Below, piece after piece: positions 47,291 to 59,223 of a stretch of DNA of 64,000 bases. Position 1 is the stretch's first letter, and each line of letters begins with the position of its first letter. The stretch comes from Pycnopodia helianthoides (taxonomy: Eukaryota > Echinodermata > Asteroidea > Forcipulatida > Asteriidae): positions 7,369,589 to 7,433,588 of the forward strand of contig CM063246.1 of assembly GCA_032158295.1 (NCBI GenBank), read 5' to 3'. The position numbers and the translations under genes are program-made. The notes beneath the pieces are model-generated. The model ran no database searches and was not told the DNA's origin. It was given only the letters and a program-made list of their open reading frames with translations.

Positions 47291-47848
47291 AAGATTATAG
47301 TTTCACCGTGCAATGTTTCAAATCTTACTTGTCTCATGTATACTGTGCGAGTGCCTAGATGTCGCCTATCTTTAAGAAGAACTCTTGAAAACAAATCTAA
47401 AACCAATTATTTTTGGAGAGAAAGAAAGTAACACAGAACAAATATCCAGGAAACATGTAATTGCGATGGATACTGTTACAGCGAAGAAGCCGGCAGAGCG
47501 GCAGGTGGAGCACGGTCTCCTCCAATCGATGCCGTGTGCAGTGAGCTTCCGACGGGTCTAATTCACCGCTATCCAGTCGGATAAAATGCCCCGGTAGAGC
47601 GGGTCTACGGGGGGATCAATGTCAACTCGAGTAGACCTCAGTGTGGCTGAACCCACAAAAGGGGACAGATGACATAAATACGCATCAGCTCAATGGGCTG
47701 TTAGAAGTGGTGCCTGGAGAATGTGTCTTTTGTCGACTCGGCACTGGCAACTTATCAGAAGATGCTCAATTCGATGTTTCGGAGAGAAATATAACTACAT
47801 TCTAACATGTTTCGGAGAAGAAAAAAAAACCTTTTGTGAAACTATTGT
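47291..47848. other. gene-free stretch with a GC-rich patch
   Basis: 47470-47700 is GC-richer than its surroundings and briefly open, but no splice sites or convincing homology were found. Confidence 0.4.
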
Positions 47849-47852
47849 TTAA

Positions 47853-48238
47853 AGGAACATTACAGAATTGGTTTTTGCTAACAAAACAGTTGCTGGCAGT
47901 GTAAGCACTTTATTTAATCCACCATATACATAAAAATGACAAACCTGTTGAAGTTTGAGATCGATCGGCCATCTGGGTCACGAGAAAATAGTGAAAAACC
48001 GATTACACATTTGCATGAAATCATATAGATTCAACAAATGAATAAAACGCTCACTGAGTGATAAACTTCAATTGGAAAATTAGTTTACTAATTTCTCATC
48101 AAATATGGCATTTCAGACAGAAATATTTCAAGGGATGTTTTCTACTATCATCATCATTAGACCATGTAAGTTTTATGTAAATCTGTGATCAAAAGTATAT
48201 TTTACAAGTTTTTTTCTTACCAATTCTGTAATGTTCCT
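47853..48238 (-). mobile_element. family A TTAA MITE, copy 6
   Basis: TTAA at 47849-47852 and degenerate TGAA at 48239-48242. Both 20-bp inverted ends are intact, and the body is reversed relative to copies 1, 2, 4 and 5. Confidence 0.94.
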
Positions 48239-48689
48239 TGAATGTATTAATATATCGCCTCTAGCTCTAGGAGCAAGTTCGGGTGGTAACCTTTAGTCAA
48301 TTTGCCATGTAAATCACGCATGCGTGGTCTATGTACTCGAGTTTAGTCGACTGATTCGTCAAATAAGGCAACCCAACAAAGGGACGACATATTGAACGGA
48401 AAAAATGTATTAGAACATACAAAAATCACTTGCATAATATTGTGCAATGGTAATTATTTTCTTAATAATTGACATATTATTTGGCAAAAAACAACTTTTT
48501 GTGTGATGACAAAAGTTTACCAAACTTTCTCCGTCACGTAACCTAACCGCCATATCTTGACAAAGTGACGTAACTTCTATTAGTTGACTAGAGAAAAACA
48601 GTGCTCCGGGGCTAGGTTGATCAAGTAGGACTAGCTTGTCGAACCACGCATCGTTCGAGTGACATCTGTTTCCAAGCAATGTCCATATA

Positions 48690-49010
48690 TGTACTTAGTT
48701 CACTCTCTCCATCTTCTGTTTTGTCTCCCTCTTTCTCTTGTTCGGTTTCTTGGAGTTCAGCTGGTTGTTTTGCACGCCCACCTGTTGTCATACCTCCTTG
48801 CTAGGTGACCTGCCCATCTCCACTTCTTCGATGTGACGGTCTTATTAATATCCTGCACTCTGGACTTTTTTCTTAGGCCCTCATTTGTCACCCTTGCCTT
48901 CCTTGTTACTCCTATCATTTTTTCTATCCATAGCCCTCTCAGTCACCCTTAGTTTTGATGGTAGTCCATGTCTCGGCACCACACGTGATAGGACAGGTAT
49001 GACTAAGTAT
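48690..49010 (-). pseudogene. LINE ORF2 C-terminal remnant, frameshifted
   Basis: On the - strand one frame reads MIGVTRKARVTNEGLRKKS then VQDINKTVTSKKWRWAGHLA then RRYDNRWACKTTS and a stop. The KWRWAGH(V/L)AR motif is a hallmark of the C-terminal region of a widespread group of non-LTR retrotransposon polyproteins. Upstream, CGAETWTTIK lies in another frame, and stops interrupt it. Truncated and inactive, and a different element family from 29041/41176. Confidence 0.8.
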
Positions 49011-49610
49011 TAGCAATGTATATTTAAAGAGAGAGAAGGAAAAAACAGTCCGTGATAAGATATATATTTTATCATTTCAAGGCTATGCTCACAAACCGTA
49101 TAAACATCAAGGCCTAAAAACAATCTGATGGAAAAACAAAGGAAAACCCGTTGGCGCACAATACAAATTACTTAGTCTGTCTGTACATTTCCACTTCACA
49201 AGCTGACAAGCCTCTCCTTGTAAACAATTGCACTGTTCTGAGACAAATTGAATCGCCAACCGGAAGGCGAGCTTCCGATCATGCAGGGCAACTAGTCCCA
49301 TCTCCTTGGAGTATGTCAATATTGTACAAGCTTAGAGCAGCGCGGGATTTCTGACCCGGGTACTCCGCAAACGTTATCTCCTTGAGGTGTATGGTTCCAT
49401 TCTTGAAAATGCACACTGTGCAGGGTAAGAGAGCTGAACTTTTCGGACTTTTTAGAGAAAGTGTTTGGAATGTGCTCTTTGTTATTGCAGACAGTCAACG
49501 ACGTGGTAAGGGCTCTAAAGAGAGCTTTGATGGGCCATTCCCAGAATGGTGACTGTGGACATAGCTGTATATACAGCATCACGGAGTCTGCACTGCTCTG
49601 TTTTCTCCTG

Positions 49611-49655
49611 AAGACGAGCAGAGTACATTGTTCGAAACGTCGAGACCACACCGGC
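49611..49655 (+). repeat. CGAAACGTCGAG-type motif, reversed copy
   Basis: CCTGAAGACGAGCAGAGTAC then ATTGTTCGAAACGTCGAG; counterpart of 47216-47290. Confidence 0.6.
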
Positions 49656-50016
49656 TCTTTTCAGAGCCAACACCAACGCCAATTACACAAGGTTGTACCC
49701 ACCAGTTTAGTTATATAGTTACTTGTTCTATCTTTATTGCGTAGCTAGGCACAGATCTTGACAGGGACTGTTAACCTAGGCTCACTTATGAAATGGGCGA
49801 TTGTGTTGTGCCCACGAGTTCATGTTAATACTATGGGCCACGATGCAATGTTGCAACCACGAAACAAGGCTCAGCAAGAATCTGAACCAGTACTATATAA
49901 GGTGAATAAAAAATCACACTTCTAAATATTTCCTTAAATGATTTGGAAGACTTCTCTACTGGATATGCCAGCTTGAATGGTATTTCTGTTGCTTAAGAAT
50001 CAGTCCTCAGACTTAA

Positions 50017-50402
50017 AGTAACATTACAGAATTGTTTTTGCTAACAAAACAGTTGCTGGCAGTGTAAGCACTTTATGTAATCCACCATACACATAAACTG
50101 ACAAACCTGTAGAAGTTTGAGTTCGATCGGCCATCTGGGTCACGAGAAAATAGTGAAAAACCGATTACACATTTTGCATGAAATCATATAGATTCAACAA
50201 ATGAATAAAACGCTCACTGAGCGATAAACTCTACTTGGAAAATTAGTTTATTCATTTCTCATTAAATATGGCATTTCAGACAGAAATATTTCAAGGGATG
50301 TTTTCTACTGTCATCATCATTAGACCGTGTAAGTTTCATGTAAATCTGTGATCAAAAAGTATATTTTACAAGTTCTTTTCTTACCAATTCTGTAATGTTC
50401 CT
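50017..50402 (-). mobile_element. family A TTAA MITE, copy 7
   Basis: TTAA at 50013-50016 and 50403-50406. The left end has one change (AGTAACATTACAGAATTG); the right end is intact. Confidence 0.94.
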
Positions 50403-50406
50403 TTAA

Positions 50407-51869
50407 GGGCATAAAACTATAATGACATGCACGTATAGATACATGTATTGCTACCCTACACCAAGGAGCGTAAAAATAAATAAGAAAATGAATGTTTCCA
50501 TTGACTCGACTCTCGGGTTGTCCATTACACATTATGAGATCAATTTCACCCAACAATCGTTGAATTTCGGCAAGGCTTTTACTGCTTTGTGCCGCCTCCA
50601 GCGAGTCGAGTCAAAAGCCTTGTTTATACTGCATTTCAAAGCATAAGACCGTGATAAAAAGGCTTTGGGTTATTTTGTTGAAAGAGTTTACCCTCGATCA
50701 GAAACTCGAAGTAATTTGAAGTTTAATGACTGGTTTAAAACGTTGGCTGATATTTTTGTTTCGTTTAACTTTACACTATACGGGCTTCTGATGCTACAAT
50801 TGAGTGCCTCTAACTAGTGACAGACTGTGCCGAATGCATATTTCTGTAAAAAATGAAGACACAAAATGCTTGTATGCCCAAGGCAAGTCTGTGTTTTTGG
50901 GTGGTGTGGTCAATTGTAAATCTAAATGGTAAGGGTGTGATTTCATTAACCGGCATACCGATTTGACTGGAATTTAAAAGAGGGGCTCCGAGGTCAAAAT
51001 CAGTTTTATGATCCACTTATTTTCCATAAAGTCCTTCTAAAAAAGCATCTAACCTCACACTAAAATGGTGTAAAATACCATAATAGTTGATTTTTGATAT
51101 GTTTAATTGTTTCTTAATATTAATAACGACATTTCAATTCAAGAAAATAAACCAAACCCTAAACAAAACGCAATTCGGGTACCGTTCCAATCTCTCTGTC
51201 TCTAGTCGACCGAGGTTAGAATCGTGTTGAGATTTGCCCATATCTCACTAACATAATGAAACTGAGACAGGCTTCAGGCATGAAGCCTTTCACAGGCATT
51301 TCAAATATCCCCCATTAAGTTAGGAAGATCAGTTTGAAGCACCCCAATGTAACTGGAAACTCTGTAAACCTGAGCTTGTATTTTCCCCTATTCCCCTTCC
51401 ATGTTCTGGTTACCAAGTGATGAGCTGAGAGACAGGTTATTTGACATTCCCATAAAAAAGGGTCAGTTGGACAGTACGTGCAGAGGCCGTCCAAGAAAGG
51501 GCAAAAGTAAAAACAAAAACCTGTCATCAAAAATAGATGATATCCCCAAGACTCTTTGAAACGACCGCAGCTTAACATTCAATATTTAACGACGAGTGAA
51601 GCTAATTTATCAGTTTGGATCGCATCCGTACGTCAAATACCAAGTTATGCCGGTTGAATGATTGATGGCGATTTCTTTGTGATCTTCACACACCAAACCG
51701 TAGCTTAAAAAAAACACCTGCTGGTCCACTGACGTTTCTTAACGATATAGTTCAGGTACTTTCTTAAGTGTGAATGTATCCGACGGTCACGCACGCGCGA
51801 TAGTGACGAGAAATCTTAACTTAATCAGACGAGTTCCAAATAAAAAATACCACTTAATAATTTCAGTCA
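50407..51869. other. gene-free stretch
   Basis: A possible family B trace near 51236-51300 ('caggcatgaagcctttcaca'). No exon recognised. Confidence 0.4.
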
Positions 51870-52712
51870 TTTATATTGAGCCTTTGCCACAGGATCAAAG
51901 CACTATGACAGGTATTATGAGACCTATATCATCTTGTAAAGGTTTACAAGGTTCTGTGGCGCAATCTGCAGCCAATAATACCAGGAACAACGGGGCGAAC
52001 CTCTTCTCTTAAAGACCAGCTTGAATGAAAGCGGCAACGAGTGATTTTTGCTTAAAATTCATTTCAAAGTTTTCATGAGTTCACATGAGATTAAACAAAT
52101 TTTAATTGTGTGCAAAACAATCATTTTAAAAACCCTTCTCCGGTGCTTTTCAGAAAGATTCGCGATAAGCCCCTTTACGTCATCGCTCTTGTTACGTCAT
52201 TTTGTGGGAGCTCCGTTCCCTATAGCCGTTTTGTTGCAACATGCAGCTATACAACAAAGCAACATCCCACATACGTGAAAGTATTATCATTTTGACGCAC
52301 GCCGTCAACGGCAAAAGTGAAGCTAGTTTTTCAAAACCTTGAGGTTCTAATATTTGTTGATCGATAATTACGTAAATTTAGAAGTGTAAAATATGAATAT
52401 ATTATATTTGAAGGATAAGCTTACACATTATAAACGAGGTTAAATAGTATTCCCGTTAACAATTTTGTTTCGCTCAAGTAGCTGTTTAACGATAAGTGCA
52501 CTGGGTTCTTTATGTGCTTTACACAACACACGGGATCAACAGCTTTATATATTACGTCCCATCCGAAGGAGGAGGCAAAGACAGTGGTTATGTGTCTTGC
52601 TAAAGGACTGTCGTGTCGCGACCGGGACCCGAACCTAACACTCGGAACAATCAGATCGTCAGAACTTGAGTTCTTCGATCGTGCCTGGACCGCTCGATCA
52701 AGATACGCCCCA
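51870..52712 (-). mobile_element. SINE family 1, copy 3, split by a family D insertion
   Basis: The 3' part is at 51870-52012 (reverse of the '...ggcgaacc...gcagcc...' body). The 5' part is at 52486-52712, with ACGTCCCATCCGAAGGA, the reversed B box (GGGACCCGAACC) and the reversed A-box head GGACCGCTCGATCA. The two parts are contiguous in the SINE consensus; the intervening 473 bp are family D flanked by TTAA. Confidence 0.85.
52013..52485 (+). mobile_element. family D TTAA element inserted in a SINE
   Basis: TTAA at 52009-52012 and 52486-52489. The left end AGACCAGCTTGAATGAAAGC and the reversed right end ACAGCTACTTGAGCGAAAC are loosely inverted. The body matches 11312-11680 ('cattttgacgcacgccgtca'). 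Non-coding. Confidence 0.85.
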
Positions 52713-52730
52713 CAAACACACATCAAACAC

Positions 52731-52913
52731 TGAGCAAGTTCGGGTGGCGACTAGAGTGACTAGACTTACTAGAAACCATAGAGCACGGGAGATTGACTAG
52801 CTCGACCATGCACTGGAGCATGGTCGATCTAGTAAATTCGAGAGCTACGTCACACACTGTCACACTGTTTCTGGTTAGTCTAGTCACTCCAGTCGCCCAC
52901 CCGAACTTGCTCA
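52731..52913. repeat. 183-bp palindrome next to the SINE
   Basis: The outer ends TGAGCAAGTTCGGGTGGCGA and (reversed) TGAGCAAGTTCGGGTGGGCG match, and the arms converge on GACCATGCACTGGAGCATGGTC. The inner arms carry CTAGACT and TAGTCACT words. It forms a long hairpin with minor mismatches. Confidence 0.9.
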
Positions 52914-53223
52914 CTGATAAACATGTTTGCCTTTTCCTTAGCTAATGGGAAACCAATGGACGGTTAATCATAAACAATACTGGGCGATTTGGCTGGGACA
53001 CCGTCTCGACTTTATAGACGGTGATTATAGCCAGTGATTTGTTGTAAACAAAGTCGTTATTTAAACAGTGTGACAACTCTTAAAGACGTGATCATGAACA
53101 CAAAATGCAAAGAGGACGACCGAAATGTTTTTGTATTATTCGAAGCTTAGCTTTTTTAGAGGACCAGCAGCACTGTACAATGTCTGGTGTTAAACCGTTT
53201 ATTTCCGAAGAGTTTTCACTTAA

Positions 53224-53612
53224 ATGGAAGGTAGGCCTACACAATTGATAATCACTCTAAAAACTAATGGCAATAAAAACTGACTTGGTTTTGAAGTACA
53301 GCAACTTTTGATAGTATAAAGCATTTTGAGAAATATATTTCAATTCAAAATAATGTGGGTTTGGAAAAACATGTCAGTTTTTATCCCCCCCCAAAAATTG
53401 AATCTGAGTGTTTCTCAGATCGTGTATTCCTATTTGGGACTATTCTTTTTGCGTGGATATATTCGCTGCGGATTTTAGGCGATAGTTCAAAAACGCGACC
53501 ACCTTTTGAAATGAAAATTTCACAGATTAGTTTGATTGTATATACATGTATCTACATTTATATAGGATTAAAACAATCAAACGGTCCCCCAAAACAAAGG
53601 TATACTCTGCCT
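53224..53612. mobile_element. family B-like TTAA element, diverged
   Basis: TTAA at 53220-53223 and 53613-53616. The right end reversed is AGGCAGAGTATACCTTTG. The body has 'tagtataaagcattttgaga' and 'cgcgaccaccttttgaaatg', also seen near 57950. The left end is poorly preserved. Confidence 0.65.
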
Positions 53613-53782
53613 TTAATTTGTGGTAACACCAGCATGGTTATCCGCCAAAACTGTAAATTGATTGATTGCAATGGCAAGTGTAGCACCCTTATAGACCACC
53701 GTTAAGTGAACTGCCGGCAGTATTTAGTGTCAAAGGCAGGTTTTCCATCGAAGTAAATTAACTGATAAGTATTTGAGATAGT

Positions 53783-53906
53783 TTATATTCAGTTTGCAGT
53801 AACACCATGTGTATATATCTTCTTTGCTGGTAGATTTGTTCTTGAGAACTCGTCTTGCTATTATTTATTCTACTGCCGCGGTGTAAATTTTTCGGAATTC
53901 GGGAGA
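53783..53906 (+). repeat. dispersed repeat, copy 2
   Basis: Counterpart of 7830-7962: 'gtaacaccatgtgtatatat', 'ctcgtcttgctattatttat', CCGCGG and TTTTTCGGAATTCG. Confidence 0.7.
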
Positions 53907-54104
53907 CTAGTTAGCTCTGAAAAGAACTGTTTATTCTGAGGTAATTAACACCGTGTCGGCGTTTTTAAATATAGCTATACTGAACAACCAATTCAGCATT
54001 AAACACCAGAGGTTTTTGGCAATTTATAAACAAGATCAATCACACAGTAATTCTCAGCTGGCAACCTGCAAAGCGTAACTTTTTAGTGCAAATTTGTGTG
54101 TGTT

Positions 54105-54316
54105 GTGCCCGGGGCATAATTTCATGAAACTGTTGAGCAGAAAAATTGTGCTAAGCCAATTTTTCTGTTGAGCAAAACTTTGCAGGGAACCAGTGACAAA
54201 CCGTATACTTTACATGGTATTTAGGCTAGTATTAAAGTAGTAACCTGTTTCTGCTAGGAACATTTTCTTTGCTGAGCAGCATCCTCTGCTTAACAGATTT
54301 ATTAAATTAGGCCCTG
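54105..54316. mobile_element. family C element
   Basis: GCCCGGGGCATAATTTCATG starts it, and TTTATTAAATTAGGCCC ends it. Internal GTGCTAAGCCAA, TGTTGAGCAAAAC and TTGCTGAGCAGCA words are typical of the family. Confidence 0.65.
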
Positions 54317-54744
54317 CTGTTTGATGTAGCACTAGCAAGTTAAGCTCACTATGTAGCATGTATAAGTCCCGGATCCGGGGGGGGGGGGCACAAACCACAA
54401 TCACCCATTGGGAAGATACCCGCGCTGGAAAGTAAAAACCCACATCTGTTTGTCAATCACTCGGGTTTTCATTTCCCGCTCTTTCTCGGAATCAAAAACA
54501 CACAACCTTCAGGCAGCAGCGGATTTGAACTCAGACCTTTCAAAGTCTCCATTCGCGTTTAATTAGTATTAGTTCAGCGGGCAGGATTTGCTTAAAATCA
54601 CCGCAGTAATCCGCCGGTCTCGTCACTTGGCGTTTCTTGTTTATTTTGGATGATGGCTGATACTCCCATGATACATAGCTGTCGGGTGTTTTGTAAGAAA
54701 GAGAACACGGGCACAAGAGGGCGATGTTTTTATCCTTGCTTTAA

Positions 54745-55118
54745 AGGCACTGGACACTATTGGTTATTACAAATTGTTAGCATAAAAACGTACTTAATAA
54801 CGAGCAATGGAGAGCTGTTGATAGTATAAAACATTGTGAGAAACGGCTCCCTCGGAAGTAACGTAGTTTTTGAGAAAGAAGTAATTTCTCAGTAAAATAT
54901 TTGAATTGAGATCGAGACCTCACGCGTGAGGTCTCGAAATCAAGCATCTGAAAGCACACAACTTCGTGTGACAAGGGTGTTTTTTCTTCCATTATTATCT
55001 CGCAACTTCGACGACCAATTGAGTTCAAATTTTCACAGGCTTGTTATTTTGTGCATATGTTGAGATACACCAAGTGAGAAGACTGGTCTTTGACAATTAC
55101 CGAAGGTGTCCAGTGTCT
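54745..55118 (+). mobile_element. family B TTAA MITE, well preserved
   Basis: TTAA at 54741-54744 and 55119-55122. The left end is AGGCACTGGACACTATTGGT; the reversed right end is AGACACTGGACACCTTCGGT. The interior has the self-complementary block GAGACCTCACGCGTGAGGTC near 54914. Confidence 0.92.
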
Positions 55119-55122
55119 TTAA

Positions 55123-56079
55123 AGGCACCTGGCAGTGGTATTTTGAAAGAAAAAAGCTTTTGTCATTAATATTCGTATTTTGATGAGTGGAATGTGAATA
55201 AACAGTTAACTAAGGTTTTTAAAAAGTTTTTATTTTAATTACAAATTTAAGAGTAGGCCCCCTTTACCTTGACACATGGTGGCGCTGTTCGTGACGTCAA
55301 TCAAGGTACGATAATTGAAGGAAAAGAATGTTGTGCGTATGCGGACGTCACCAACATCACAGTATACATGTACTATTGCGTATACTAGCTGGCACATCGC
55401 GCCGAAAACGACGTCGTTATTCTTACTTTCGCGGCCCACAACCGCTTATACTTGGGATCTGCAGGAAACAAATGCAGACTGACCCCATAATTAGTTGTTT
55501 AGCTGCATACAGCAGCAATACACCTGGTGGGAAAAAAACCCTTTTCGAAACGTACAAGATCGCTAGTGGGACCTACTTGCACGTGTGTTTACAACGTAAA
55601 CGCAAGCAAATTCGAGGGGGGTCGATGTTCGATCGAGGCGAAGTCTGCCTTGATTGACGTCACAAAAGGGGATGGGCGGAGAATAACTCCCCGAACAACT
55701 TTATCTATTTTTTTACATATAAATCCTCACAAACAATTACTCAAAAAATTGTTTTATTGTTAATATACATAAACTCTTATGTTTAAAAAAAAAAAAAAAA
55801 TCTATTTCCAGGTGACTTTAAATGGCTGTTTGGTGTAGCAGTCGTCTTACGCTCTTTTTCAAACAATGATGTGTTAGTTAAAAACAGAATTGACCCAAAA
55901 TACTTAGCCTACTACTTATTTGGCAAAACATATATTTTGTTTATTTTGTTTGTACTTATTCCAAAATCTGATTGCCAGCCCAAACCTGTGCATAGGGACG
56001 AGACAAGTTTAGGCACACAGGCGCGAAAAGAGTAATTTCCGAATTTGGTTGATGGGAGTCATGTCTGCGTTGTTGTTGA
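55123..56079. other. gene-free stretch
   Basis: Poly-A near 55786-55800. Frames near 55328-55763 lack support. Confidence 0.45.
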
Positions 56080-56306
56080 TACACTCTAAAAAAAAACTCC
56101 CGGGCCAGAATTGATCCGAATTCCGGGTCCTCGGGGCCCGACCCATTCCGGGTCAGGCTGAGCTTCATACCCTGATTCTCCGTCAGTTTTAACCCGTTCC
56201 TATGTCATTTTGACACAGATTCCGGGTCATACTGACCAAGAAAAAGGGCAGGACCCACGGGCGCCGGATCCGGGTCAACTCCGACCCGGATGTTCTCTCT
56301 AGAGTG
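56080..56306. mobile_element. family E element, well preserved
   Basis: TACACTCTAAAAAAAAACTC at the left and CTCTCTAGAGTGTA at the right. Inner inverted repeats are built of CCGGGTC/GACCCGG words, with TA at both borders. The interior has 'ttttgacacagattccgggt'. Non-coding. Confidence 0.8.
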
Positions 56307-56548
56307 TACGAATCAGCCTCGTCCCCAGGGTGTGTCGAGCAGTACCAGGTTGACCGCTCTCTCACCCTGGTATTGGATCATTTGCATATCCAACATTTTT
56401 GGATACGTATGCAAATTAGAATAGTCTGGCTGCTTTTCGAAATTCACATCTTCGTCATGGTCTCGTGGTCCGGTAATAATAGCCTGTTTGTACATTGGTT
56501 GCCGGCCGGCTGTTTTGACAAAGGTTAATATTTGGTTTTGTCCAATCA

Positions 56549-56632
56549 GGGTCCAAGTAAGGAGTTCCCCTCGCAGGGTTTACTATTGTAAATATGGTTG
56601 AAAATAAGGTAAACCACGGGGACGAGGTTGTG
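56549..56632 (+). repeat. dispersed repeat G, copy 1
   Basis: 'ccaatcagggtccaagtaag' through 'tttactattgtaaa' to 'gtaaaccacggggacgaggt'; near-identical to 60435-60521. In both loci a family E element lies close by. Confidence 0.85.
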
Positions 56633-57829
56633 TACGAATAAGCTCACGTACGGAAGTGCTGCGCCTTGCAAGTCACAAAACGACATCATACTTTGAGAAC
56701 GCATGGACAATTTATTCTGAGATGCATACATTGATTTTTTTTTTTTTTTTTTTTTGAAAACCTCTTCACAGACACACTGCCCTGGCATCGGCCCGCCGGC
56801 GTGTGCTTCTGCATATTATGCAGAATAAATGAGCAGCGAACGGAAAACGCTCAAACCAATATCGAGCCAGGGACCTCGATCTTCATGCAATCAAGGAGAA
56901 AGCTGAAATATCATTAAGAATTTTAATTTAAACCAAACAAGATCGATGCCTAATTTGTGCGGGAAAGAGGGAGGGCAGAGGGGTTGATTTGCCCGAAATT
57001 TTACGCAGACAAAAACACAAGTACCAATTTCTAATACCGTGTAAGTCTCTTTTTTTGTTGTTGCTTTATCTGTAAAATCTGTCTTCTTGCTGTGCCCGAA
57101 ATTCCCCCACCGTTTTTCCCGAATTGGAGGGCAGTTCCCCCTGCCTCCCTTGGTCGTGCGCCTATATCAGTTATTCACTCTAAATACTGTCTTTTCAGAA
57201 AGATGTATAGGGACCTTTTGTGTTGACATTTGTCAGGTTTGTTGTCATAATGTCCCTTGAAAACTATCTGTATACACATTTTCTGCAGACATATATGTTG
57301 CAAGCACTGACGTCATCCTACACTGTGTACAATAATAACTAATAAAGTACCCTCTCTCATTTTAAAACCCCTATGGAGGTAGCGGGTGTCCCACAGTTCC
57401 CAGATATTGGTTTGCTTTACCTTGTGTCCACATACCCCGACAAAGAACCTAAATATTCATTGACTTTGCCAGATTTGGCACCATCCCGACAAATAGCCTA
57501 AATATTCAGATAATATGTCAGGTTTGACACCGTCCACAATGCAGCAGGGTCCGGGCCTTCGGGATACAGTGTTTACGAAGTGATCTTGGACGACTGTAAA
57601 TACCAACCAATGTAGAAAGCAAAGGGCGATTTGTAAAACAAATATTTTTCATGCCGCACATGACCACACGTTGGTGTGTGTTGGCTTCACTTTACTATAG
57701 TCAAGTTATCAACACCGTGTACTTTTAAAACCCTAACTATGCCGTGATCCAAAGGAGACAATTAAGAAACTAAGTTAAACAAATAGATCACTTGTAGTTA
57801 TTTAAATAATGCAAGGAGGTGAGGCTTAA
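56633..57829. other. gene-free stretch
   Basis: A poly-T run near 56735-56754. Nothing recognised. Confidence 0.5.
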
Positions 57830-58149
57830 AGGCACAGTACACGTTTAATAATTGGAGCCTACTGAGTGTGTTAATCCTATATAAATGTAGGTACATACAA
57901 TAAAACTAACCTGTGAAAATTTCACTTCAAAAGGTGGTCGCGTTTTTGAGATATAACCGAAAAACCGGAGCAGGAAGAATATTCCCCACAGACACAGATT
58001 CAAATTTTGGGGAATAAAAAAGTGATATATTTTCCACAACCGTAGTACTTCGAAGTTGAAAGTTTCTCAAAGTTTATTTTACTACCCAAAGCTGCTGTAC
58101 TTCTTACCAAGTAAGTTATTTTTGCCATGACCAAACGTGTACTGTACCT
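57830..58149 (-). mobile_element. family B TTAA MITE
   Basis: TTAA at 57826-57829 and 58150-58153. The left end AGGCACAGTACACGTTTAAT and the reversed right end AGGTACAGTACACGTTTGGT agree at 16 of 20 positions. The body is similar to 21288 and 53224. Confidence 0.88.
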
Positions 58150-58263
58150 TTAAGGGGTGAGACCTTTTTGCCCATCAAGCTTCGATTTGATGGAGGAATC
58201 GCAAGAGATTTGCCCACAATTATTCCGGATAGATATCACAATAACATCCAACATGATAAATAA

Positions 58264-58651
58264 AAGGGGTCATACAGGATTGGTCGAGCTGACAAAGTAG
58301 TCACAGACAGTGTTCATGTTTTGTGTGATCGACCTTATACATGAAACAACAAACCTGTGAAAATTTGGGCTTAAATCTGTTGTGTGAGTCAGGAGAAAGA
58401 AAAACCATGCACAGTTTTCTGCATGTAAACACATTGTCCTTAATTTGGGCTGCAACAACCAAAATCAGCTGTTGCGTTTTTTAAAAAAAGGTTTTCAGAT
58501 GCAGTTTTCTCGAATATTACTCATTTCAGATGGAAATATTTCACAGAAAAATGGTTTATAATATGAACTTTGTAATTAGCAAGCTTTCGGACTAAAATTA
58601 AGCGGCGTTTTTTTTTTTTTTTTTTTTTTTTAAATATCCTTTACCAATCCT
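58264..58651 (+). mobile_element. family B-like element with poly-T
   Basis: The left AGGGGTCATACAGGATTGGT and the right ACCAATCCT before TTAA are inverted at their inner parts. The body has 'aacaaacctgtgaaaatttg' and 'ctcatttcagatggaaatat'. A poly-T run occupies about 58609-58631. Confidence 0.65.
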
Positions 58652-58987
58652 TTAAGCATAGCACTTCTTTGCAATTATTCCGTCTGAGATTGCCTTTTTC
58701 GAGAAAAACTAAATCTAGCATTCGTTGAATCTGAAATTAATCGAGTTTGCGGTTATCTGTTTCAACATTACAATATTCACCATAGCCCGGAATAGAATAC
58801 ATTGTAGTTGTTTTGCTCGATACTGGCTGGGGAGGAGTCCACCTTGTGTGCGGGGCATAAAGATGACTTCAAACCAATCAACGAAACAAGGCTAAACATT
58901 CGAATGTCAACATAACCAAAGTTCTTACATCTCATAAATATATAACCGATTCGTCTATCAAAGGTTGTTCATTAAACATTTCCTCAG

Positions 58988-59223
58988 AAAACTTGGCAGC
59001 CACTCTAAATCCATTGTCAGTTCACAAAGCAGATACTCGCGGGAAACGTCAAACGGGAACCGAAAACGCCAGTGCCAAATTTCATGGCTCTGTTTACACC
59101 GCGGAATTCTGCGCTTACAGTAAGAGTCCTGCGTGTTTTAGCCTGAAAGCGCCGAACTCCGCGGTAAGAAGAGCCATGAAGCTGGACGATGAGCTTGCAA
59201 AACTACAAGCTAAACGATTTCAG
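58988..59223 (+). CDS. candidate internal coding exon, unrecognised
   Basis: The acceptor CATTTCCTCAG precedes the exon, and the donor TTTCAG|GTAGGA follows it. The exon (236 bp) is open throughout in one frame, entering at the second codon position and leaving in phase 0. The peptide includes LAATLNPLSVHKADTRGKR and ends SAVRRAMKLDDELAKLQAKR plus FQ, a charged, helix-like end. GC content is well above the flanks. No partner exon was found in the remaining 4.8 kb, so the gene would extend beyond the window or past long introns. Family not recognised. Confidence 0.5.

Noticed and set aside
47443..47560. A short frame (SRKHVIAMDTVTAKK) resembling the histone H4 C-terminal region
   Set aside because: About ten of nineteen residues can be aligned from memory, but nothing upstream or downstream fits histone H4 and the stretch is short. 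Probably chance; a BLASTX search would settle it.
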